A DNA stretch of 64,000 nucleotides from Aspidapion aeneum (lineage: Eukaryota > Arthropoda > Insecta > Coleoptera > Brentidae). Where the stretch lies: positions 7,894,136 through 7,958,135 of the forward strand of contig OY755048.1 of NCBI GenBank assembly GCA_963576565.1, read 5' to 3'. A program made the position numbers and the translations under genes. Positions 34,674 through 45,376 of this stretch are shown one piece after another (within the stretch, counting starts at the first letter, position 1; each line of letters opens with the position of its first letter). A model generated the notes under the pieces. It saw only the letters and a list, made by a program, of their open reading frames with translations, ran no database searches and had not been told where the DNA came from.

Positions 34674-36906
34674 CAGAGATACGAAAAACGATAACCTGAG
34701 TTAAGATTCAGAAAAACGTCATTTAGCGAAATTTAGGGTAGGGAATCCCATAAGACCAAAATGACCAAACTTTGAAAATTCATATTTCAAAAACTATACA
34801 GTTTATCAACAAAAGCACCGAGTTGCAGTATTGTGGGACCATAGAGATACCAAAAACCACACCCTGAATTAAGATTCGGAAAAACGTCATTTAGCGAAAT
34901 TTAGGGTAGGGAATCCCATAAGACCACAATGACCAAACTTTGAAAATTCATATTTCAAAAACTATACAGTTTATTAACAATTGGTTGTTGCAGTATTGTG
35001 GGACCATAAAGATACCAAAAAACCACACCCAGAGTTAGGATTCTGAAAAACGTCATTTAGCTAAATTTAAGGTAGGGAATCCCATAAGAACAAAATGACC
35101 AAACTTTGAAAATTCATATTTCAAAAACTATACAGTTTATCAACAAAAGCACCGAGTTGCAGTATTGTGGGACTATAGAGATACGAAAAAACCACACCCT
35201 GAGTTCAGATTCGAAAAAACGTAATTTGGCGAAATTTAGGGTAGGGAATCCCATAAGACCAAAATGACCAAACTCTGATAATTCATATTTCAAAAACTAT
35301 ACAGTTTATCAACAAAAGCACCGAGTTGCAGTATTGTGGGACCATAGAGATACCAAAAAATCACACCCTGAATTAAGATTCGGAAAAACGTCATTTAGCG
35401 AAATTTAGGGTAGGGAATCCCATAAGACCTGTTTAATGCTGCCACTTATTTTTTCTTTATTGTTTTATTTTGAATTTTTTGGAAAACCTTACCTTAAAGT
35501 TTGTTTTGATATTTTTGGGCTTTCTGCAAAAACCTTCAAAAAAAGAAAGTCCTGTTTGGGAAAAATTCCGATCAGGTGATAATTTCTCTCTTTGTTGAAA
35601 GTTATTTTCTTTTTGATCACCTGATCATTTTGTTAAAATCATGCGCGTTTTTTGCTCACGCTGGGAGTTTGAAGCGCCACCCTGTGTGTGACAGGGGAAT
35701 GAAGAAATCACTTCCGCCAAAAAACTAAAAGAAGTCACACGTGTTTTAGGGTTGAAGACCGAAATTCCAGTCCCAAGAAGGGGCGGTGCCGCCAGTGAAA
35801 TTTTGGGACTGCTGCAGAATTACAGAAGGTAAGCTTCTAGCGTGTTGCCGATTTTTTCCTTTGTTTTTTAGTTTAATAGACTCTGTTTTCCCAGGCGGGG
35901 CGAATTTAACTTTGGGGTTATTTTTTTGGGATATCTCTAGTTTTTCTCCCCTTCAGGGCTCAGATCTCTAAGACCAAAATGACCAAATTTTGAAAATTCA
36001 TATTTCAAAAACTATACAGTTTATCAACAAAAGCACCGAGTTGCAGTATTGTGGGACCATAGAGATACCAAAAAACCACACCCTGGGTTAAGATTCGGAA
36101 AAACGTCATTTAGCGAAATTTAGGGTAGGGAATCCCATAAGACCAAAATGACCAAACTTTGAATATTCATATTTCAAAAACTATACAGTTTATCAACAAA
36201 AGCACCGAGTTGCAGTATTGTGGGACCATAAAGATACGAAAAAATCACACCCTGAATTAAGATTCGGAAAAACGTCATTTAGCGAAATTTAGGGTAGGGA
36301 ATCCCATAAGACCAAAATGACCAAAATTTGAAAATTCATATTTCAGAAACTATACAGTTTATCAACAAAAGCCCTGAGCTGCAGTTCTGTGGGACCATGG
36401 AGATACCAAAAAACAACACCCTGAGTTAAGATTCGGAAAAACGTCATTTAGCGAAATTTAGGGTAGGGAATCCCATAAGACCAAAATGACCAAACTTTGA
36501 AAATTCATATTTGAAAAACTATACACTTTATCAACAAAAGCACCGTTGCAGTATTGTGGGACCATAGAGATACGAAAAAACGACACCCTGAATAAAGATT
36601 CGGAAAAACGTATTTAGCGAAATTTAGGGTAGGGAATCCCATAAGACCAAAATGACCAAACTTTGAAAATTCATATTTTAAAAACTATACAGTTTATCAA
36701 CAAAAGCATCGAGTTGCAGTATTGTGGGACCATAGAGATACGAAAAAACGACACCCTGAGTTAAGATTTGGAAAAACGTCATTTAGCGAAATTTAGGGTA
36801 GGGAATCACATAAGACCAAAATGACCAAACTTTGAAAATTCATATTTCAAAAACTGTACAGTTTATCAACAAAAGCACCAAGTTGCAGTATTGTGGGACC
36901 ATAGAG
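34674..36906 (+). repeat. Satellite array, about 170-bp monomer, interrupted once
   Basis: About ten direct copies of a unit containing 'ttagcgaaatttagggtagg', 'gaatcccataagaccaaaat' and 'tatacagtttatcaacaaaa'. Successive units are 164-170 bp apart (anchor ttgcagta at about 34823, 34987, 35157, 35326, 36041, 36210, 36380, 36545, 36713 and 36883). A 538-bp insertion at 35428-35965 interrupts it. The monomer length is nucleosome-sized, as in many animal satellites. The phase is kept on both sides of the interruption. Confidence 0.85.
35430..35964. mobile_element. Unclassified insertion in the satellite, about 535 bp
   Basis: The satellite phrase 'cataagacc' stops at 35429 and resumes at about 35965 as 'taagaccaaaatg', so TAAGACC (or its 5-6 bp core) is duplicated. 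The insert starts TGTTTAATGC, is GC-richer in its middle and contains a donor-like AGAAG|GTAAGC with a downstream pyrimidine-AG. It could be a solo LTR or a small gene-trap-like element; the expected CA end is not evident. Confidence 0.4.
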
Positions 36907-37087
36907 CAGCGGCGTGCCTGAAGGGGCGGTGGGGGCCGACAGTTAAACAGGACGCCCATCAAAAATCTTGCGACCAAAAAAAAAACAAAAAAAAGGTCGT
37001 CATGTCTTTAGTTTCCTTTGCCGCCCTCTCAATTTGCCGTTGCCGGCCCTGCTACTTAATAAAACTTAGGGCACCACTACGCCACTG
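36907..37087 (+). mobile_element. hAT MITE copy 2
   Basis: 181 bp. It has the same orientation and ends as copy 1 but is shorter, because the GC-rich segment before the right end is missing. It is bounded by satellite (CCATAGAG) on the left and HINE-1 DNA on the right. Confidence 0.75.
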
Positions 37088-37588
37088 TATAGTTATAGTG
37101 TACATGTGAGCAATTACCTTTCGTTTGATACCACACAAGCCATATTTTGACTTAAACTCAAATTTTTTAAATCTACCTTCACCTTTAAAAAAACAAAAAC
37201 TAAAATGTATTTTGTTTAACTCCAGACTCAATTACCTTTCGTTTGATATGATACACGCTATATTTTCACGTAAACTCTAATTTTTGAAATCTACCCCCAC
37301 CCTTTTTTTTTAAAACTACAGACTCAGTTACCTTTTGCTTGATATCACACACGCCATATTCTCACATAAAATTCAATTTTTGAAATCTACCCCCACCCTT
37401 TTATTTGGTTTGGGTTCGGTGGATGTTGTTTATTTTTAAATGGGACCATCTCGACCCAAGACCCAGCCTAGGTGCCAAATATCACTGAAATCAGGCAAGC
37501 TGTTTTTGAGTTATGCCCGTTGGTCGTTACAGGCAGACATACAGACAGACAGACAGCGCGACAAAAAAGTTTCAAGATCATCTGAAAT

Positions 37589-37835
37589 TATAGGTAAATT
37601 TAGTGGGAATAAGGACACTGTTGTTCTGGTAAATATACGTTTTAATCCATCGGTAACGTTTCGACAATGGTTTTTGTCTTCATCAGACCTTCAGACTAGA
37701 TAGGTCTGATGAAGACAAAAACCATTGTCGAAACGTTACCGATGGATTAAAACGTATATTTACCAGAACAACAGTGTCCTTATTCCCACTAAATTTACCT
37801 ATAGTTGCATTGCAAGGACGTGATAAGTTTACCAA
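37589..37835 (+). mobile_element. Penelope-type inverted repeat with hammerhead-like cores
   Basis: The 12-bp duplication ATCATCTGAAAT (37577-37588 and 37836-37847) flanks a 247-bp insert. It consists of two roughly 100-bp arms in head-to-head inversion around about 37696, plus a short single-copy tail (37803-37835). Each arm carries CTGATGA, a short GAC/GTC stem II, GAAAC and a downstream UA. These features are typical of the hammerhead ribozyme motifs carried by Penelope-like elements. No coding sequence is left. Confidence 0.65.
37703..37765 (+). ncRNA. Hammerhead-ribozyme-like motif (plus-strand copy)
   Basis: The core CTGATGA lies at 37706-37712. Stem II is GAC/GTC (37714-37716 with 37727-37729). 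GAAA follows at 37730-37733. Stem III is ACGTT/AACGT (37733-37737 with 37751-37755), and the expected cleavage site is after A37756. Stem I does not pair with the present upstream sequence because of the inversion, and an extra A precedes stem II. Self-cleavage from this copy is therefore doubtful. Confidence 0.5.
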
Positions 37836-37934
37836 ATCATCTGAAATGCAAAAATATATAAAAAATTTTGAAATCGGAGCATCTTTTTTTTTCTCGAAAA
37901 AATTAGGATCACCATAGCTCACACTACTATAGTA

Positions 37935-38126
37935 TTTTTTTTATTTTTATTTATTTATACTGGGACTTTTCATCCAATCAGGATCAATCGCCCAGTTTCG
38001 CAAAGTTTTAGCAAAGTTAAAGCATTTTTAAACAAACACAAACAACCAAGTACCTAGCCAGGAATCGAACCCAGGCCGCTGGTGTGGGAAACAAACACTG
38101 CTACCACTACACCACGAAGGCGACTC
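37935..38126 (-). mobile_element. tRNA-derived SINE, 192 bp, in HINE-1 copy D
   Basis: The near-perfect direct repeat ACTA(C/T)TATAGTA flanks it (37923-37934 and 38127-38138). On the minus strand it begins GAGTCGCCTTCGTGGTGTAG (A box TGGTGTAGTGGTAGC) with B box GGTTCGATTCC (38061-38071). It ends in an A-rich tail, seen as the plus-strand T run at 37935. The tRNA head resembles the Gly/Glu type. It differs from the SINE of the 19-21 kb array. Confidence 0.75.
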
Positions 38127-38155
38127 ACTATTATAGTATAGTATATGTGTGAGCG

Positions 38156-39424
38156 AATACTACATAGCTCACAAAAAAATCATATAAAAAAACTTTAAAG
38201 TGATAGGTTTTTACCTACTAGGGGCTACTTTTGAAACTAACTAAAAATATTATTGTTTATTTTTGGATTTAGAAACAACAATATTGTTTATTCCCAATTT
38301 AAATTTGCCGCCAAACTTCCATGAGACCGAAAGAAAAGAGAAAAAGTGGGACATGCGCAATTGAAAAAAGCAGGGAATGAGCACCATCATTTTAAGTGTC
38401 TCTCACCCACACGATCTGGTAACGATGAAAAGGATGTGATGTATACTGCATAGCAATACAAAATTCGCTCTTCTTTTGTTGCTTAAGAGCCTATGCAAGT
38501 TGAAGTGAAGGTCGCTTAAATTGCATAGAAATATCAGAACCGCTCTTTTTTGGGTGCACGACACAGAAGCAAAGCCCCTTTTTATGATTTTGTCCTGGTT
38601 TTGATTAATGACCTTTTTGAAAATGTACGGTAATTAGTAATTCCAGACAATTATTTTAAGAGCCACCAATGCGGGGTAATCCGCAGATTTAATTTTATGC
38701 CAGTTATTGAAAATTATTTTTTATAAAACCTAGTAGGTATGTGTTGTTCGGCAACAGTGTTCTCCAACTAACCAAAAGTCATCAATGTTCTGTGAAGTGC
38801 GTAAAAAAATAAGAAATACACAGTAAAAACAGACCTAATCCTATATTTTCCTGGCAGTTTTTCACTGGTATTGCTTTTTCAATTTTTCCCTAGTTGTTTT
38901 CGGAAGTTTTTAATTAATTTTGCCTACAGAACACAAAACAGGCTTTTGACAGATAAATAAAGAATAAAGGATAAAAATTGTGTAAAAGTAGTATTTGCGA
39001 AAAAATGCAAACTAACTAGGTAGGTATTTATCTAGATAAAATGTCAGACATGATCAGTTTACTAAGGATTCTATTAAGATCTCTTATTACATATTTAAAA
39101 AAAAATTGATTTATAAATAGAAAGAAAATTCTCTCATTCTTTTACCAATTTTTTTTTTACATACGAATATTTTTAATAAATTCCATTTTATTCTCTCAAG
39201 GTCCTCGAATGCCAGACTAAAAATGTAGTTTACTTGGAAATGGTCCAAATTAAATTATACAAAAGTTTAGATGTATTACTGTTCGACGACCTTTAAGGTT
39301 TTCGTTTTCAGTCTATTCTATTAAGAAACACGACTTTTTTATTATTGACTACAAGGTGTCCATATTAAATAAATAAATGAATCGAAGACCGATCTGATAC
39401 CAGTCTAGGTGAACTCCACGCTAC
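38156..39424. other. No gene; AT-rich spacer
   Basis: No convincing ORF, RNA or known repeat. A short inverted pair near 38235-38290 (attattgttta / aacaacaatatt) is the only structure noted. Confidence 0.3.
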
Positions 39425-40495
39425 ATCAGCCTTGAAAACAGTTTTTGTAAATATCTCCGAAATGAAAGCTCCTACAGAGTTTTTCTTTATAACACAAATT
39501 CGTTAAGAAGCATTAATTATTAAGGTGTTAATGAAGTATATCGCCAATCTTTAGAGGATTATTTTTTTAAGTGATTTTAAGAAAATTCAAATAAACATGG
39601 TTTTGCAAATGCTTAGTTTTCGAGATACAAGGTGTCAAAGTTTCAATTTTTGTTTGTTTTTTCTTTATAGCTCATGCAGTTTTTAAGATGAATGGCTAAA
39701 ATTTGGAACGTGTCTTTAGCTGCAATAAATATCAGAAAAAAACTACAGGGTGATATTTTTTCAGGGGTTATGCCCCCCTTTTTCCCCCAAAACTTTTTTG
39801 CAGTAAGCCAATGGCAGATTCAAAAATATAAAATGGATTATTTGTTTTATTCAAGAACTTTTTGATATTTTGCAATTTTTTGTATATCTCCAACCGTTTT
39901 TGAGAAAAAAGACAAAAAAAAGAAAATGTGTATCCTGCTAAATGACATTAAAATTTAAAATAGTCACTACATTAGATTATTTTAATTTTATGCGAGTTTC
40001 ATGTAGATGTTAGAGATACAAAAAATTGCAAGAGATCAAAAACTTTCTGAATAAAACAAGAAATTAATTTTATTATTTTGAATCTGCTAGTAACTTACTG
40101 CACAAAAGTTCTGGGAAAAAAAAGGCATGACCGCGGAAAAAATATTACCCTGTAGTTTTTTCCTAATATTTGGCATGCTTAATGATGTATGCCTTGTAGT
40201 GAAATACACGTTTCAGATTTAAACTAAACATTACAAAAACTGCAGGAGTTATAAATAAAAAACAAAAAAAAAATTTACATCAACAATTCAATTCGAAAAG
40301 TAAGCATTTGACCAATGTTTATACAAAGTTTTTTCTTAAAATCACTCAAAGAATAATCCTCTGAAGTTTGGCGACACACTTTATTAACACCCTGTATAGT
40401 AGAACACATTTTTCTCAATAATTTTTGATATAATCAAAAACTTTGTAGGAGTTTTCGTTTCTGAGATAATTACAAAAAACTGTTTACAATATTAT
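39425..40495. mobile_element. Foldback element, about 1.07 kb, arms meeting near 39955
   Basis: The two halves are diverged inverted copies. 'tctccgaaatgaaagctcct' (39454 on) pairs with the inverse of 'aggagttttcgtttctgaga' (about 40448). The blocks 'tgattttaagaaaattc', 'tagaggattatttttt' and 'cccctgaaaaaatatcaccc' likewise have inverse partners. ACACCCTGTATAG-like sequence occurs internally in both halves. Target duplication is not clear. No ORF. Confidence 0.6.
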
Positions 40496-40735
40496 TATAA
40501 TAATCCAAGACTTTTTTGCATGTTAGTAAACATTTTGCATCCAATATATTAAAAATCTACGTAATTTGCGATTTTTCTCAATATTTTAAAATATAATAAA
40601 AATAAAAAAGTTTTATTCAGCCTTGCTCTAAGGAAGCCTTTTAAATCGTTTCCGGTAATTTATGTTCTGAGTTATTTTTGAATTTCTATATTCATATTAT
40701 ATATAGTAAAAAGGAAACTGAAATGAGTAAAAATA

Positions 40736-41320
40736 CTTTCTCAATTTATTGGCACCTAAGCTCACGCCATTCTACCCCATGTTTTTTTTTGGCTTTTTGG
40801 CTTATCTTCGTTAATCTTACAAATTGACGTATATCAAAAAAATGCAGTTTTGAGATGACCATAATACTACCTTATTGGTGTCGTTCTTTCATCTCACAAA
40901 GTGTCGTAACTCATAAAAATCCTTTAAATAGCACAAAAATCAAATGATCCAAGAATATTTTTAGTGATATAAATCCAATATAAACTTTCCCTAAAACTTT
41001 AAATTGCTCTCTTGTAAAATTACAATAAATGAGTAACGTCAGTTTGTAAGATCAACGACGTTATGCCAGGTGGATTTTATCATTGATTATACAGCCCTTT
41101 ATTATAGATTTTATTCATTTTTAAATGGGACCATCTAGAGCCAAAACCCAATCTGGGTACCAAATTTAATCAAAATCGGACAAGCAGTTTTTGAGTTATG
41201 CGCGTTACAGATATACATATAGACAGCCACACAGACAGAGAGTCAGACAGACGACGCGACAAAAAAGTCAAAATCATCTGGAAGGCAAAAAAATCTGAAA
41301 TAGTAGCAACTGTGTTTTCT
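40736..41320 (-). mobile_element. HINE-1, diverged partial copy E
   Basis: It opens with 'tttattggcacctaagctcac'. The 'tttttaaatgggaccatct' core, 'ttgagttatgcgcgttacag' and a degenerate GACA tract (41207-41254) follow, then the 'aaaatcatctg' block. The terminal hairpin is lost and the internal units are largely replaced. Confidence 0.6.
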
Positions 41321-42088
41321 TATTTTGGAAATGATTACCCAAATACGTTAAAGCATAAATACATGTTCAAAAAATCGAGAAGTGAAGCACTCATAGCTTG
41401 CTTTGGAAACAATGGCAAATTTAAATTCGCAAACGCGAATTTTCAAGTGCGTATACGTGTGTTTTGTCAAGTAGACAACTGCTGTATGGGTAGAAGCCAT
41501 ATTTCTGTTTGTTTACATTTTGCGGTGTTTTGCGTTTGTCGTAAAAAACTATGTTTTTTTCTGTGAAAAATGAGAAATCATTCACGTAAAACATGTGCGG
41601 TTTGTGGAAAAATGTCCGGGAGAAGTAAGGGAGTGCTATTCCATCATATACATACTATTCCAATACCCACGGTAACTGCTCATTCATGATGCAAACATGA
41701 GGGCCTTGGGGTGTTTAAGCAAATGGTTGGTTGCTTTCAAAGACATATGCATATTATTTCCATATAGTACGTATTATTGCAATACCTACGGTATCTTACG
41801 ATGCAGAATGCAAACCTATTTGAAATAGCAATATCAATGGGTATAAGTCCATCCTTTTTGCGGTCCTTAAGATAAAATGTCCTGATTGGTTATACTTTTA
41901 TTCTTGTATTCGTTACGTCAAATCATCGGCGTACAGTTGACAAAAACTCTATCTATGTAAATTTGGTATCTGTGCATTTTCCGTACCTTTATTTCTGAAT
42001 GTTTCAACAGGGAGTATTGTAATATTACGTATATGTATTCCATATGTAAGTACTTATATTTTTCTTTATACTTTGTTAATAAAGTTAA
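41321..42088. other. No secure gene; possible short THAP-like N-terminus
   Basis: The ATG at 41569 opens 39 codons beginning MRNHSRKTCAVCGKMSGRSK and continuing GVLFHHI. The CxxC...GVLFH pattern resembles the start of a THAP domain (P-element-like DNA binding). No downstream zinc ligands or donor site were confirmed and the frame stops at 41688. Two similar motifs (ccaatacccacggta / gcaatacctacggta) recur about 130 bp apart. Treat this as a weak lead. Confidence 0.2.
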
Positions 42089-43086
42089 CCCACATAGCAC
42101 AAAAATCACATCAACGTTAAATTAACGTGAACAAAAATAACAAATTTTTTTTTACTTGAAAACAACCTCATACCATGTAATATTTATTTTGTTAAATCTA
42201 CATGCTTAAAGATAACTTAAAAAGAAGGAGAAATCAAGCTTGAAAAATGTACTTTTAGCTGAAGTTTCTGGTGCTGTGTATATAACGTGTTTTTTACCCT
42301 CGTTATTTTCATGTACGAAATTCACACTTGAAAAGTCCTCCATAACATGTTCTAAAACGTCACTAGATTAAGACTTCTCAAATCTACTAACTTTCTGCGT
42401 CTTTTTTGGTCACGTTTTTTTAATAACATTTTTTTAACTTAAAAGAGACGCGAAAGGAAGTTAGAAAAGTTCACTAGTTTAAGACTACAACACTTCAAGA
42501 CAATTTTAAAGATGGCGCTCAAGGCAAGACAAAATATCTATATATCTATCTTTATACATTATGTTTTTTTTAAAAGCTAAACAAGATTTTTTAACAGTAA
42601 ACACTTTCACAGAAGATTAATGTGTCTTTATCAGGTTAATAACAGATGCGTCGTGATCGTGAAGGATCAGGGATCGGTTCCTTAAAAGGTTTTTGGAGTT
42701 TAGAGGCCAAAGCACTGCCTGATAGATTTCGTCATAGTGAAAAATCCCGACATTAGGTGGCGCTGCTGCTAGTAAAATCTCAAAAATATTCAGTAGAAAA
42801 GCCATGCAAGTCGCGTTTTAAAATTCGTGTAGAAAAGGCGTGAATCTAATGTGATTTTAACATAAAAATCACTTGAAACTAACGTAAAAACATTCCTGTT
42901 TTAATTTTATATTGGCGTTATTACAACGCAGTTTTTAGCAACGTTATTTTTTATAACGTTAATGAATGACCTATTAAGCTTGTTTTCATATATGAAATAA
43001 ACGTTTTTTTCTAGCAGCTTTTAAAATCAACGTTTTTTTTTCTCACGCCTTTTTTACGTGTTAAACAAGTGATGGTGCTATGTGGG
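42089..43086. mobile_element. TIR element with CCCACATAGCAC ends, about 1 kb
   Basis: CCCACATAGCAC(AAAAATCA) at the left is the inverse of (TGATG)GTGCTATGTGGG at the right. Many AACGTTA/TAACGTT motifs lie within. No target duplication is clear and no ORF is convincing, so this is a non-autonomous DNA element of unassigned superfamily. Confidence 0.55.
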
Positions 43087-43420
43087 AAGAGTGGTTTATA
43101 GATACTTCATGGTGTCCACAATAAATCCGCACAATTAATTATAGAAAAACTACCATTTTAGTCCACAATTTGATAAATTTTCACCCAATCAACTAGCTTT
43201 TAGAAAAAAAATAAGAGACAACCCTAAAGTTTTGACAATTGTCAAACAATGTGGTGACGTAATGGAGTATGTTCCAAAACAACTAAAACTGACGCATGCG
43301 CAGTAACCGAAACCCAGTCTACCCAAAAACATTAAGAATTAAGTGGCTTGGCTTCAAGCATCGCGTATGAGAATGCATGAGTATGTCCCCTATTTATACT
43401 CTAAAGTATTTGCGATTACC
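43087..43420. other. No gene; spacer
   Basis: Nothing supportable apart from a 'tggtgtccacaataaat' phrase that recalls the ends of foldback elements. Confidence 0.3.
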
Positions 43421-43960
43421 ATAGCAGACACTACAAACTATAGTAATACTCGTAGTATACGTGTGAGCTAAAAAATAAAAAGAATACCTATCTGTCAATA
43501 TCTTTATACATAAAACATATAACTGATCGCTCTTCTCGGATATAACACAGAGGTATCAGATCACCGAGTCTTGTTAATGATTAGAAAGTGGAACTTAGTA
43601 GATAATACCTAACAAATATTAAAGATCTATATCTACACAATAAAATAATATTAATCCTACATAAGCATAAGCACGCGTCTGGAAACAATATTTATTGTTA
43701 TACAGATAATTTAATTTCCTTTTTGCTTGAGGCTTCTAAAAAAGACTACAACTATAAGAAAAAAAGTGCAAATTTCGATTTCAAATTTTGATATTTTATA
43801 TTTATCTGCGTTTCAAAAGATTTTAAAACTTTTTTTCGCGACATCTGTCTTTCAGTTTGTATGTCTATCTGTAACAACCAACGCGCATAACTCAAAAGGG
43901 ATTTGCCCCATTTTAATGAAATTTGGGGCCTAGGGTGAGCCTAAATCCACCGAACATGCC
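43421..43960 (+). mobile_element. HINE-1 fragments, copy F
   Basis: A terminal-hairpin remnant (CCATAGCAGACACTACAAAC to GTGTGAGCTA, 43420-43469) is followed, after unrelated sequence, by a core fragment at 43745-43960. The core fragment has a degenerate GTCT tract and 'aacgcgcataactcaaaa'. It is old and diverged. Confidence 0.5.
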
Positions 43961-44479
43961 AGCCGTGTTATTCCACGATTTAGCAACAGCCAACCAAAAA
44001 CTCATCAAGAGCCTTGATAGTCCAATCATTAGACATAAAAATTAGATTTTATCTAGGTATTAATTATATGATATGTATGGTACATGATATTATTTCAAAA
44101 TGTCATTATGTCAGTCATTATTGTTTTGAATGAATAGAAAAAGAGGGATTCCTTTGTTTTGATAATCTTTCAAAAAGTTGTCAGAAATAAATAAATAAAT
44201 AATAAACATAAAGCAGAGTAAACAATATTGATAAAATAATAATTTGAAAATTGTATATTTGAGGTGCTTCAGAACAATTGTAGAAGAACAAACGAAACGT
44301 CGCAAATGTGTTGTTTATCAAAAAGACAAGTTTTTCAAATTTTGTTAGGCAAATATAATGTTTATTAGTAATTTTTCTTTTTTTAGGAGAAACGCAGTGG
44401 TTTAAAAAATTTCCTTAATAGTGACGTAATAGCCAGATAAATTTTTGTCTGTTAAACCCAAACTATTAGAGAGACCGCC

Positions 44480-44815
44480 ATTTCCTATGCAAAATAAACT
44501 CAAATCATTAGGTTTTATCTAATTTTCTCAAAAACAAAGCATTTTAGAGAGAATGTGTAAAAAGAAATATTAATAAAATTAATTACGTTTTAAACTATGT
44601 GTTATTTAAATCGGTCAAGTTATGTTGGGGTTATTTTTAATGATCACGAAAAAAATATTGCTTCTGTAGGTTTAGCACTAATAATTTTTTTAAAAAGTTT
44701 TTATTTTGACTGAAAATAAGATATTTGGGCCAAAAAAGACCTAACTACCAAATTTTGTAATGGTGTTTGTCTGTCCGTCTCTCTGGGACACGATAACAAT
44801 TTTTTTTAAATCAAA
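44480..44815 (+). mobile_element. HINE-2-like fragment
   Basis: 'ctaactaccaaattttgtaa', a short GTCTGTCCGTCTCT tract and 'gggacacgataacaa' are the inverse of the core at 11820-11930. The boundaries are uncertain. Confidence 0.4.
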
Positions 44816-45020
44816 TACCAAATTGCAAATAATGCAAGGACTTAAAACTATAAACAACAAGTGAAATTAAAGAAAGAAAAATAAGAAAAAAGTTTTATAT
44901 AATAATAAAAAAAAAGTTTTATATAATAATAAAAAAACTTTTTTCTTATTTTTCTTTCTTTAATGTCACTTGTTGTTTATAGTTTTAGGTCCTTGTATTA
45001 TTTGCAATTTGGTATTTGAT
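44811..45020. repeat. Palindrome of about 80-bp arms with tandem-duplicated centre
   Basis: 'ataccaaattgcaaataatg' through 'aaagaaagaaaaataagaaa' is repeated inverted up to 'gcaatttggtatttg', with few mismatches. The centre holds a 22-bp tandem duplication (gttttatataataataaaaa). Part of the right arm recurs as a direct repeat at 45334-45378. Confidence 0.75.
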
Positions 45021-45265
45021 AATTATATTGGCAATCGCCCATTTTGCGATCAGAGATTTTAACACACGAAAAGGTGATCTCATGCTCTCAGACGTTGATT
45101 CTTTACGTCTAATTTGAGTTATCATATCTTTGACGGTGGGAAAGAAGAATTAAAGAGATTAGTTGGATGACTTGGTCGAGTTAATACCCTGAGAGTTTCT
45201 CGTTCTTGTATTGAGACACCGCAGCCGGCATATAAGGAAGTTTTCCGAAAAAAAATTTATGTATG

Positions 45266-45329
45266 GCTTCGGTGGTTCAGATGTTTGCCTAGATAGCAAG
45301 AGACCCGGGTTCGATCCCCGGCCGAAGCA
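45266..45329 (+). tRNA. tRNA-like sequence, 64 nt, probably SINE-derived
   Basis: The acceptor pairs GCTTCGG with CCGAAGC exactly, and the T arm CCGGG-TTCGATC-CCCGG is perfect. The B box is GGTTCGATCCC, and a T6 run follows at once, suitable as a Pol III terminator. At 64 nt it is about 8-10 nt short, and a normal anticodon arm cannot be drawn. A functional tRNA is unlikely; it looks like the head of a SINE or an eroded tRNA. Confidence 0.45.
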
Positions 45330-45376
45330 AAAACTTTTTTCTTATTTTTCTTTCTTTAGTTTCACTTATTGTTTAT

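Larger units (their letters stand above)
34438..37087. mobile_element. Composite: two hAT MITE copies flanking a 170-bp satellite
   Basis: The outer ends CAGCGGCGTAGCGTG and (T)ACGCCACTG are flanked by one perfect 8-bp duplication, TATAGTTA (34430-34437 and 37088-37095), inside HINE-1 copy D. Inside lie MITE copy 1 (34438-34673), a satellite array (34674-36906) and MITE copy 2 (36907-37087) in the same orientation. The whole 2.65-kb unit therefore behaves as one insertion at the HINE-1 site. Confidence 0.8.
34386..38155 (-). mobile_element. HINE-1, copy D, host of three later insertions
   Basis: It starts AAATACTCTGCC (34386) and ends with the GTGTGAGC hairpin (about 38155). It is split by the hAT MITE/satellite composite (34438-37087), a Penelope-type inverted repeat (37589-37835) and a SINE (37935-38126). 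Each insertion has its own target duplication. The intact HINE-1 would be about 680 bp. Confidence 0.8.

Noticed and set aside
34674..36906. Regularly spaced repeats that might suggest a CRISPR array
   Set aside because: The unit is a continuous 170-bp monomer with no short repeats separated by unique spacers, and the genome is animal.
45266..45329. Functional tRNA gene
   Set aside because: Acceptor and T arms pair, but the sequence is too short for a normal anticodon arm. It was kept only as tRNA-like.
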